DNA from: Siniperca chuatsi
Lineage: Eukaryota > Chordata > Actinopteri > Centrarchiformes > Sinipercidae
Length of the DNA: 64,000 bases
Assembly: GCF_020085105.1 (NCBI RefSeq)
Contig: NC_058053.1
Span: 18,312,388-18,376,387 of the forward strand
Reading direction: 5' to 3'
A model generated the notes under the pieces. The model saw only the letters and a list, made by a program, of their open reading frames with translations, had not been told where the DNA came from and did not search any database. The position numbers were made by a program, and so were the translations under genes. Within the stretch, counting starts at the first letter, position 1, and each line of letters opens with the position of its first letter. Shown here one piece after another: positions 1 through 11,756 of the stretch.

Positions 1-3000
1 GTTAAAGGTGTTTCTCGCGTGGCCGGTGTGTAAGCCGTTAAAACTACAGTTGGATTGAAGTTGGGCCGAGCACTTTTTTTACTTGAAGTAAGTTAGTTTG
101 GCATCGGGTCGGTGCTGGCGGGCTGTTAATCCATCTAATTAGAATATTTAATTTACAGCTTTTTAATGCTCCTGACTGAACAGTTTTGAAAACTTAGTTT
201 GTGTCTGTCGTGCCCTTTGTTTTGCAGGAGTTTTGACCCAGTCGTGCTGAACACAAAGATTGTACCTGTGTACCCCCCCCTCGGGCACAGGGAGGGGTAG
301 TGAGGCCCACTTCCGGAAAGCCACAATAATAACATGCAGGGCATTCTTACTATTCACTCTGCAGGCTTCATGGCAGGGCAAGACACAGCTTGATGGCACT
401 TAGTTTTCTTTTCTTTTTTTACTCCATGTAGATAAGTTTGCCATTTACTTTGTTTTTAAAAGAACCAGTCCGAAGTCTGTTGTAACAATACAGAGGGTGG
501 GGTTTTATTATCTGTGATACAAGAATCTTTACTTTTTGACTTGCCTTTACACAGAAGCCGGCTGAAAATGTGTCGTTACTGTCAGACGGATACCTGTGTG
601 ACAGATCAGGTTGTGACAGTTTTCAAAAATAGATGGTTATGACTGGCTTGGACCATGTTGTCTATTCTTTGCAGTATAGGGGTTATGCAGTTGTCAGTTT
701 TGAAGAGTAAATGGTAAGGTAGACATACCTGTCTTTGCAAGTGAAAACAGGATATTGAATGGAACTGCAGTTTTTTGTGTTTCTTTGCTTGGTTTGTGTA
801 AATAATGAAATTCAGCTTTATGTCTTGGGCCCTCCTGGTGATTTAGATTGTATTCTTTGTAATGCAAATACGCTAAATTAATACCCTGCCTGCATTGTTA
901 TGAGGACATTCACAGGGTAACTCTGCCCACAGTAACGATGGTATCACATAACAGGCAATGGTGTGATATGTGATATATTGCAACACAGTCGTGATACTAA
1001 ATGATATCCTTAAGAAAAGGAGATTTGTTTGTTAGCATTTTGTGAAATTTCATCCACTGTCTGGAAATAGGCTCACTTAAAAATATATAATTAACTTATT
1101 AAACTGGGCTGCTTAAAGAACAGATGAGAAATAATTCTGTCATCCTCACACTTAGGCTACTTTTCTCATTTAATTAGTTTTACAGTTCCACCCTCATTCC
1201 AGCCTTGTAGTTTCATCATGAATATTCATTGATGTAAACACAGTTGTTATGAATAATGCATCATTCACAGTAATAAATTCAGGACGTGCCATCTCAAAGT
1301 ACTGAGAAGGCCTCCATGAAGGCTCCAGTCAAACAAGCTTTCTCAATGTGGAGGAAGAAAATCATAACTAATCAGGGCTGTGTGGTGTGCTCAAAACAGA
1401 TAACTACTTTGTTTCTGGTGATCTGTAGTAAAGTGAACAATTCATGACTATGACTTCAATGCAAAGCACGAATGCCTTATTATGAATATAGCAAGGTAAA
1501 GCAGACATTTGGCTCAAGATTTGGCCTTTATCTGTTAAAAAAAGAAAAAAGTTTCTTTAAGACAAATAACATACTAACCTGTCCAGGTTGTATCAGGCGA
1601 TATATGCTAAGCATTTGGAAGAGGTATGTTTTGGGAAATACCTATAGGTACAAGAGATTATTTACCTTGTAGGTACAGGATATAATCTACAAAATGGGGA
1701 CTTTCAGGAAAAGTAGACACAGACGAGGTAATGATTAGTGGATGACCTACAAGTTGTTGCATTTACTGAGCAACAATTACCATGTTGTCTCTAATGACTT
1801 TCATGTGCCTACAACTATTAAGATCACAAGTAAACATTTGCCAGAATTTCATGAACGTTTTTTATGTTACAAACAGTTTCATTCTTTAAACCTGTGTTGT
1901 GAAAACAGATGCCTTTGCAAGAAAATATTCAGTCTAATCAAATAATGTGCCTCCTCTTTAAATAGATAAAATTAAAAGTGGGAGAGTTTTGCTGTAAATT
2001 AAGTGTCTCTGGTAAAATCTGAAAAAGAGTTTTGTAGTTTAGTATTTTGCGATTGCAAAAATTAATATGCAACACCACATGAATAACCATCAGTTAATGC
2101 TAATATCAGCTTCCTAGGTGGTGAATTTATATGTGGATTCATATTCCTACTCATCATTCAATATTCATACTTGCCACCCCCTAGAAACTTCACTTTTATT
2201 TAGTTAGATTGAGTTTTCCACTTAGCCTATAGACAGTTGGCTAATGACCACCCAAGAGATACCACAGGAGCTTAGACTGGTGTTAGCCCCATTGCTGTTC
2301 ATCAAATTACACTGCAACCTGTATTTTCCAGCTCAGTCTAGTGTGGCTGTTTGTACTATACTGGTCAGATTGTGTTGGTTTAATATGTTGACTGGTGTTA
2401 AAAGCCATTTAAAATTGTTTGGATATTCATGTTGTGTCTGCATTAAAGGAGGAAGCTTTAGGTTGTTTTATTATTAATTCCCTCAAATTGAAAACAATTA
2501 TCTGTCGTGACCATACATCCTAACCATGCCAAAATCAGCTTAGTGCTCAGACAGGTCCAGATTTGGAAAAGTGGTCTTGATGTATTCTGTGTTTTAAGAT
2601 AAAGAATATAGATAGTAGGGCATAATGTGGATGTGCTAATTAAGTTTTGCTCTGTCTCATGTTCAATCTCTCTGCTCACATTAACGGCTCTGCAGTATTC
2701 AGCCAGCCTTTCCGTATTACAGTGCTAATGAGGTACTTATTTAAAATTCTCTTCGCGGGATATTTGTGTAATGCATTGTTCCACAGCAGGGTTTTGCAAA
2801 CCATTCAACCAAGCAACTGTACATGTGTTGAAGTGCACTGCTTATAACTGCCTTTGCATTCACTTCTTTGTTTTCTTGTTTGGTTGCATGATGTGATAGT
2901 TGAAGAGATCACAAAGGCGAACCCCTTCCAGTTTTTTTTTTTTTTTTTTTTTTTTACACTAGTGTGGCATCTGCATAGATCTTACAGTGGCCATCTTGGT

Positions 3001-3689
3001 AAAGAGTCGGCTGGAGTTAAACTAAACACTGCGTTGTTTGAAGAGTGTGAGAGTGGTATGGAGTATAATGCAGGGTTAATTTATTGTTTAGGGCAGTGGT
3101 TTCCAAACAGGGATACTTAGCAGTTACCAGAACTAGAGACAGCTTCTCAAATGGGAGGATAAGGCTGCTTTTCTGCATCATATATCATAGTAAACTGAAC
3201 GTATTTGGGCTTTGGACTTTTGGTCAGACAAAACAAGGCATTTGAAGATGTCACCTTTGGTTTTTCAAGAGCATTTTTCACAACTTTATGACATTTCATA
3301 GGCTTAACAAATAATCTAAAAAAACAACCAGGGGATTAATTGAGAGTTATAGACACATAACTGGGATTACAAATTGGTGTTAGGCTGATCTTTAGTATAT
3401 TTATTGTCATAATAATCAATAAACTACGTGCCTCCCACCAACCGGAGTCAGTTGTAACACCGTAACATCACCAATCGGATTGAGAGTTTGTGAAACCGAG
3501 GTTGTATGGGAGCAGAAATAGACAGCTCAAAGTAATACAAGATAGATTTATTGATCATTTTAAAACCCAGGCTTGTATAATGAGATTTTGTTTTGTAGTT
3601 CCCTTTATGATAAATTATATACAATAGATCAGTGAATAAATAATAAATCATAGAAATAATAAGTCATAGAAATGAAAACTATTTTACAT

Positions 3690-3890
3690 GGTGGAGTGCT
3701 GAGGATGAATTAAGTAGTCTCACAGCCTGAAGGAAGAAGCTGCTCTGTAATCTGGTGCTACGGCAGCGGACACTTCTGTATCTCTTGCCAGACGGCAGCA
3801 GGGTGAACAGCTGGCTGGGTGGGCACTGTCCTTTAGTATCCTTTGGGCTCTGTGCAGGCACCTCACCTCACGGATATCACTGATGCTTGA
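3690..3890 (-). mobile_element. LINE (L2-like) C-terminal fragment, frameshifted
   Basis: On the minus strand one frame reads RAQRILKDSAHP and, after a frameshift, another reads SQLFTLLPSGKRYRSVRCRS followed by SFFLQAVRLLNSS. This is the order seen at the C-terminus of L2/Maui-type LINE reverse transcriptases. The copy is dead. The flanks give no clear ends. Confidence 0.7.
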
Positions 3891-5159
3891 TAGGTTGGGA
3901 CCAATGATCTTCTGAGAAAAATGGTTGAAACATCTAACTTCTGCCACTCCAAGTGGTATTTTTAGCCAAACCCACTGGAAAAAGAAAACAGAGACCAAGC
4001 TTAATCGAGAATTCCAGTATTATTATGTCTTTTATGATAAAAAAAATATGACAACAGTATGCACTTTTATGCAATTAATAGTAGATCTGAAACAATTAAT
4101 TGATTAATTAAGTGGGTGACTATTTTAAGTCATTTTTCTACTTCTGCTTTACTGCGATTTATATAATTGTAAACTCTTATCTTTTGGTTTTGGACTACAA
4201 AACAAGCAATTTTAAGATGTCACCCTTAGCTTACATAAATTGTTAGAGGCATTTCTCACTATTTTCAGACATTTAATAGACAATCTATTAATCGATCAAG
4301 AAAATAATGAAAATAATTTTTAGTTGCAGCCCTATTTAATAATGTTAAATAACATCCTGTTTATAATCAGTTCAAAAGAACACATTTGGAACATGATGAG
4401 TAGTGTTGGTGAAGGGGTTACTGCTTTTTCTTTGGCTTTTAGGGACATCAGACAAATTATTTTTTTTAGATTTAGTTGTTAAGCTCCTTCCCCTGTAGAC
4501 CACAATACAGCCATGCATTCCAGTTCAGTCATTCAGATTCACTGAACACCTGTGCAGCACCATAGCAGGGCTGTTTCCCTGCTGTATTAAATGAATTTAA
4601 AAGGGCTCCAAAATGAAATACTAATGGAATGTAAAGCTAATCTAAATATGCTAATCCCTAAACACTTCATAAACATACACAGCAACAGTCCGCCACCCAC
4701 TCTCTGTAGTCGCTCGCTGTGGAATGCTTTAGCCACAGGGGGTCTAGCAGTAATGACAGGCTTGTGGTGGATTAATGTGGAGTTATTTATTTCCGATTGA
4801 GCGAGTCCCCCTCCCACTCATATCCCAGACCCCCCCGCCCCCTCCCTTTTTAGCAGTTAGGCCGGGTCTCCATGACTCCTGGAGATACTCCGAACGAGCA
4901 GTCTTAGACGTTCTGTTAATGCAGTCCGCCTTGCTAACATGCCCAGACCACCGCCGACAGGCCTCACACTGCATTCTGGGATATCTTCAGTCCTTTACCT
5001 GCTCTTAGCTAATTACTTTTTAGCTGCGCACTCGCACAATAATTGGTCTTGTGCTGCTGCCTCCCCACCCTCTGCTGCTCCAAGTGCTAGTTTGAGCACT
5101 TTTTTCTCCCCTCTGTGTCGTCCTTATTCCCCTGTTTTTTATCGTCCTCCAAAAAGCCA

Positions 5160-5455
5160 TCCAATTAATATGCTAATGAGCTGATAAATATTTATAGGGG
5201 TTTAAATTATGCAGAAAGCTTTCAGAGCCCGGTGTGAAATGCGTCGCTCGCAGGACTTCAAAGCCTTGCATTGCTAACGAGGCAGGGGCAGATTTGCATA
5301 CGGCTTTAATCAGCTGAATACTGATTATGCTTCATTATAGAGTTGGAGGAAGGGGAGCAGAGTTGGAGGAGGCCGCCAGCTGCACTTGTCGTTTGTTTCA
5401 TTCCAGCAAGAGGGAGAGGGTGAACTTTTTGAGAAGTATAGACAATCTTGGCAAA

Positions 5456-5489
<34 letters not shown>

Positions 5490-5796
5490 AGAAAGAAATG
5501 GAGAGCGAAGTAGGCTCTGTAAAAGAGAGAGGGGCAGAGCTATAAGAAAAGAAAAGAGTACAGAGAGAGAGGGAAGGAGAGCTGTTTGCCTAAACCCTGT
5601 TGGCTTTCCCAGTGTGCGTATCCCAGTGTTATTCACTGAACCGTGCAGTGGACAGTGCCACTGTGTCTGTGTGTCGCTCTGGTTGTATTGAACTCTGCTC
5701 GCTGCTGACCAGTGGAGTGAAGAGAGGGAGGAGTGGGAGGAGGAACAGAGCGCCGGACACCCTGTCAGTGGGTTTGCCCGGCAGAGGCAATTTTCC
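5160..5796 (+). promoter_or_regulatory. pou2f1: Candidate promoter/5' UTR of the pou2f1 transcript starting here
   Basis: This segment lies directly upstream of the first readable pou2f1 coding exon. It has an octamer variant ATGCTAAT (5170-5177), a TATA-like AT stretch (about 5183-5196), and a perfect octamer ATTTGCAT (5292-5299). A purine-rich GA tract follows (about 5456-5500 and 5525-5580), of the kind common in vertebrate 5' UTRs. No AG acceptor had to be invoked before the ATG, so the exon at 5797 may be a true first exon. The transcription start cannot be placed from sequence alone. Confidence 0.4.
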
Positions 5797-7018
5797 ATGA
5801 TAGGTTCTGCAACCATGCTGGAAAACACAGGTGGAGCAAGAGCGGGTGAGTTTTTGATGAGGTTGTGATGGAGCTCAGCTTGGTTGTTGCCTCGCGTCCT
5901 TGTGTGAAATCGGAAAGGTTGATCTGGCACACTTTGCATTAAAATATTACTTAAAAGCGTTTATTGTATCAATGTGACATCAGTTATTATGTCATTCTTT
6001 CTTCAGTCCCATGACTGTAAACGCTGTTGTATTGTCTTGGCGATTAATTTTGCTCGGTAATGCTGTTCGCTGCTTTGAATGGTGAATGTGACTGAAATGC
6101 TGTATTGCAGAATAGGAATATCAGGCAATTATGGCATATATTCGGGTGACAAAAGTGAGAGCACTCCTCTTATCATTGAGACAGGGTTGTTATGTTTTCC
6201 TGGCAGTGGGTGTGAGTTTGTCTCACTATGTTTCTGTCTGGCTCTTCCAGATGCTAAAGTGAATAATCAGTCAGAAACTACTAAATGTGCAATGGAAAGT
6301 GGTGACGGGAACACCGGTGAGTGACCTCCAGCTCTTTTTTTTTTTTTTCCTTTACAGGGCTGAATTAGGATGTGTCGAGTTTTACCTCCTCATTCAACAG
6401 GTTTCAAATTCATAGCCAAAATGAACATTTTCAGAAAAACCTCACTACTGTCCACCTTTTTGTATTATTGACTCATTTAAAAAAAAAAAAAAAAAAAAAA
6501 AGACATGGCAGCTTTCCAAAATCATTGTGAGCAGTCCTCTTTGTCAAATTAAGTGTTTACCTCACAGAGCAGTTTCCCTCACTTGTGCCTATTCTATATC
6601 ACACTAATTTGATCTGTATCAGTGCTTCAGTGATTCTGTGATACGAATTATCGAAACTCTGAATGAACATTGTAGATTCAGTGCTATGCTTTATATTCCT
6701 ATTATGTAATGATGAATGCAATGAATGAAGTAAATATTAATGTATGCTTCCAATTTTCGTGTAAGCCCATAGTGTTAATATTTAATTCTGTGATGATTCA
6801 CCAGCCTGCATTCGAGCAGATTTATGCAGCTGTATAATGACTTTGGATCATCATTGCAGTTACATATGCAGTCACTTTGAAAAATATGTTTTTAGTCATA
6901 CTCAGTTTTCCTTGCACCTGCCAGCAATTTGTTCTCTAAGTATGCCTCTACAGGGTCACTGTGGGCTTCTAGTATTGTGTTTCTCATTTTGTGTTAAACC
7001 AGTAGCAGCCTTGATTAT

Positions 7019-7052
<34 letters not shown>

Positions 7053-10000
7053 CATCTTTGCGCTCCTCTGACAGCATGTTTCATTAGCTGTATTTCTGTC
7101 CTCAGGAATCCAAACCAATGGATTGGACTTTCATAGGCAGATGGTGCCAACCACAAGTGCAATCACTAATGCACATGCACAAGCCCTCCTCCAACAGGTA
7201 ACACATGATACACATGATGCACACCATCACACACTTTACCTTAAGTAACTTTGTGTTGTCCTATGCAGATGTGTAGCAGATGTCTAACAGATAATTTCTT
7301 GGTGTAGTGACACAGCTTAATTGTAGTTTTACAGTGAAATAAAGGTATGAAGTTTGAACAGAGGTATGCTCATATGCACTCACACATACGCATGCAGAAG
7401 CAGAAAGAGTTCATTTAAATGAGCCAGGCTCTCCTTGTGTCGCCTGGCAACACGGCAGATTAATCAAGCCTGTATGCTAATTAGCTGCTCTGCGGTTGCT
7501 CGGAAACAGATGGCCGAGAATATGCAAATCTATGCAGAATTTACATGCACTGCAAAACAGTTATTTTAATTAGCATCTCAACTCTCCCCTCCCTTCCCAT
7601 TCACTTTCCTTGTCTCTGAAGGCTGCAGCACATTTTAAATACCCACTTTCTCACTTCCTTTTAATTCAAATTCCTCTCCCTGCTCAAAGATTAAAGGCTC
7701 ATCCTCAGAAAGCCACTCAGGTAGCACAGAGATTTGATTTTTCATTGTATTTTTAGTTTTATGCTTTATTTTATTTAGACTATTACTTTTTGTCTGAATT
7801 AAATATGCTTTTAGGATCTCCTTGTTATTTCAGCACGATATGAAAATAAGAGACTTATTTGACCAGGCCTACCTTGTGCTGTGAACAATGCTCAGTTATG
7901 CCTGTAAGAAGATTTCCTCTAAGCCTCCCTCTTTGCTTCACCTCCACTAGTCTAAGTCGGAAGACTCGAGTGCTCTTCCGACCTCCGTCCAGCAGAGCGT
8001 ATTGCCTCAAACCCAGCTAATGTTGGCCGGGGGACAGATTGCTGGAGTAAGTGGCCTGTTGCCTTATTGCTTTGAGTTGTAGCCATGCATCTATGGTGAC
8101 ACCTGGACACGATCAACCCTGACTGAAGGATTGGTTGATGAAACGATTGCTTGCCCTGATTCTGTGGTTTAAGCTGGTGTCTCCTCTGCCTGTCTGCCTG
8201 TTCATCTCAGTGGTTGTCAGGCTATATCCAAATTCTTCCATGGAGGGATGTGTTTGGACATAGCTTTGATGTGTCTGTACACTCTTGGTCAGGCCAACCA
8301 CATGACACATTTCATATATATCCATGTTCTCCCAGAGGCCATACTGTAGTTGAGAAGACCGGCCGGGTTGAATGCTGCTGCCATTGTGCTGTGCGGGAGT
8401 AAACGTTTACTGTGCATGTGGATATGAGCTTGAACATCACATCAACATGCTCATTTGCACTTGTGCCTGGCTCAGCTGCATGAGTCTTCTCTCCATTTGC
8501 CTCTCTGGGCTCATATTAGTGTTGCCACGATAAAGAAAGTTTCAGGACTACTTTGATATCTTTATGAAAAGTTAAATTAAATAGAAACATTTAGATGAAC
8601 AGTCAGTACTTTGACTGCTTCAGTGTCATCTGTAAGGCTGTGTTCATACAAATTGGAATAATAAAATAAAGGAGAAATTGGAATAGACAGTCTAGTTAGT
8701 CTAGTTTACTAGTTGATAGTAAACTGGAACAGCCATTTAAACTGTTGGCAACAGCATCAAACATCCACCTGCATCCACCTGTTGTTAATTAAGTGTTTAT
8801 CCTCTTGTACTTAATGAAGACAGATTCCTAGCTGACATGTCACGACTATTGTGTAAAGTGTGTCACAAATGACACGCATTTTTGTAATATCCCACTGTGG
8901 TATTGCAGTAGTTATCATTCTGTTAGATATTAAACTTTCCATGGGTATTGAAGTCAAAACTCAAGTATCGTGACAAAACTAACTCATCCAATCTCTGATG
9001 TAACATAAAACTGATTTGTCAAGATGCTACTTACTTACTTTCTTTCTTTGTTTCCTCTCTCTCTGACCTCCTGTCACTACTGCGTTCCTCTGTCTGTCCA
9101 TCTTTGTCTCTGTCTCTCTTTCTTGGCTCTTCAGTTGACCCTAACCCCAGCGCAGCAGCAGCTGTTGATCCAGCAGGCTCAAGCTCAGCTCCTGGCTGCA
9201 GCCGTGCAGCATTCAGCCAGCCAGCAGAACAGCACCACTGGAGCCAGCATCTCAGCCTCTGCAGCCACACCCATTACCCAGCTGCCCCTGTCACAGCCCA
9301 TCCAGATCGCCCCTGTAAGACACAATCACGCATGCACCAGAGTTTCTGCAAATATTTTAACAAAACTTCCTGAATGTAAACTTGCAGCCCTAAACGGTTT
9401 GAAGGAAGCTGACTAGGGGTGTGACGATACACTCAGCTCACGAGAACGAGACTTTTATCTCAAAACAATGCAGGTGCATTTTGTTGATGCAATGTTTTAT
9501 AACTTTGCATGCATGAACTATGGAAAATGGCCTCATATCAGCTGCAGTGAATATGCTGATGTCTCTCGTTATTGCCATGGCTCTAGGACTTGACTCAGCA
9601 TTGCCTGGCCTTTCTTCACAGGCACAGTTGATTTTAGTATAGAGCTGTGGTGGTTCGTTAGGTGTCTCTGCATAGTGTTCATGTTTGCCTCGGCGTATGG
9701 CAGTGTTTTCTTACAGTGCTTACATATTCTGTTTATTATTTCCACTGGGTACCCAAAATGCTGCCACACAAACAATTTAAAAGTGGCAGGGCATCTTCAA
9801 TGCTAATATCGTCAGAATACGACGTCATGCGGGTTGCAGCTGGATGGGCTACTACTCTGCGAGACAGCATTTCAGCTCAATGAGAAATATTGTCATGTTT
9901 TAATATTGCGAGATCTCATGGCACGAGATCTCGTCACACCCCTAAAGCTGACTGTGTAATTTAGATACTTAAATTCTGTTCTAGTGGAATAATTTCCACA

Positions 10001-11718
10001 GTTAGATTTCAAAGAAATATAAGAGTTACAGTATATGTCATTTCAACTTGATTAAGAAACCCCATGAGAAGGCTAAATTTGAAAACACTGTGTATTATAG
10101 TCATAAATAAATGCTTGGTATTGCCAAGTTTCCATTCTGTTTTCAAACGTAAATCCTGACAGGTTACATCTGGCTTTATAAATGTCAAATAAGAGATTTG
10201 AATAATTTATTTTAGTTTTTGTTGTGAAAATGATTTGCGCTGAAGCAAACCTCCAGGGTTAGGTTAGTTTCTGTGTTAAGTGAACACATTTTTTATCAGG
10301 ATCAAAATTAAACTGCATTTATAAACATACTGTATCTCATATGAATAATGGTTCCAAACAGAGAATACACATGTTATAGATGAGGAGTCTGTAGTGGATC
10401 AGAACGTATGACTGACTGATTATTTTTTTACTACTAGAATCAACTGCTGACTGTCTTTCTGGAAAATCAGGTAGCTGTTCCCTAACTAAAATGTGGATAA
10501 TATGGAAATTTAATAAATAACTCATGTTTAGGTTTCAGACTAGACAAACAGTGCTGACTATCTGTGGTAATGGCTTTGGCCAGGAGAATGGTTTTAAGAC
10601 AGCAGAGTAGCTGGGAATTGTTTTTAAATTAAAGAACTCCTCCACATGAATATATACAGCGGCATTAAACTATGTTACTGCAAATAACTAAATACAAATT
10701 CAGCATTGGTTGGTATATATTATATTTATTGGCTTGATAGATGTACCCTGTTCATTAGAATAAAATGATCAGAAAGACAATATTGTAATTCACTTTATAG
10801 TCTGACAAAAACCAAAATTAGTATGTATGTTTTCCAGTTGTGAGAAATTGAGTTGTAATGGCGCCACAGCAACACTTGCAATGCTGTGGAGATGTAATTT
10901 AGTCTGGTGTATGTTATAAAAGCTAATTTCTCTACATGGTTCTAGTGATAATTGTTTTTTCTTGCAGCAGCTACAGCAGCAGAATCATCTAAGTCTGCCT
11001 CAGTTTGTTCTGGTGCAGCCTGGCCACCCGATCGCCACATCACTGCAGCCCGCTCAGTTCATCATCTCACAGACACCGCAGACCCAACAGGGTAAGTAAA
11101 ACATTGTAGTGTTTAATTTGCATGCAGAATTAAGAAAATAAATATATACCAAGTATTTGATTGTTATAGAGGTATTCTTTTTATCTTAACTCCCTTGACT
11201 TTCACTCTGTAGGCATATTGCAAGCCCAGAGTCTTCTAACTCAACTACCTCAAAGCCAAGCTAACCTCCTGCCAACTCAACCAAGCATCACCCTTGCAAC
11301 TCAGGTTGGTAATGATGCAAGCGGCTCTTTTAAACTCTCAAAAATGTGTTTCAGTTATACTGGCAGTGCTTACACTTTTTCAGCTATAATCCAGGAGTTT
11401 AAATAAAAACACATCACAAAGCCAATGTTTATATATTTGCTTGATGCGTTTTTTTCCCCACTTTATATTCTTCTACATTTCCCCTTTGCTGATTCTTCTT
11501 AACCTTTTAATAACAATTCCATTTTGTATTTTGCTGTCCTCTGCAGCCTGCAACTCCAACCCGCACAACAGCAGCCACACCTATTCAGTCCCTGCCCCAC
11601 AGTCAGACACCACCCAAACGGTTGGATACCCCCACTCTGGAGGAGCCTAGTGATCTGGAGGAACTGGAACAGTTTGCCAAGACCTTCAAACAGAGGCGTA
11701 TCAAACTGGGCTTCACAC

Positions 11719-11756
<38 letters not shown>

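Larger units (their letters stand above)
1..5796. other. 5' flank or first intron of pou2f1; no coding exon found
   Basis: No convincing coding exon was found in this 5.8 kb. It is AT-rich, with a T run at about 2932-2956, a LINE 3' fragment (3690-3890) and two degenerate repeat copies (about 3180-3345 and 4100-4335). Mammalian POU2F1 has a very long first intron and alternative first exons, so this may be intron 1 as well as promoter of the exon at 5797; the sequence cannot decide. The stretches 1080-1290 and 4880-5340 are dense in homeodomain/POU-type AT motifs and are the best regulatory candidates. Confidence 0.5.

Noticed and set aside
2854-3120. 88-codon plus-strand frame
   Set aside because: Runs through a long T tract coding poly-Phe; no family likeness and no splice or start context.
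5325-5939. 204-codon open frame on the minus strand
   Set aside because: It is antisense to the pou2f1 5' UTR and first coding exon, and much of it is Ser/Leu runs from the GA-rich tract. No domain is recognisable.
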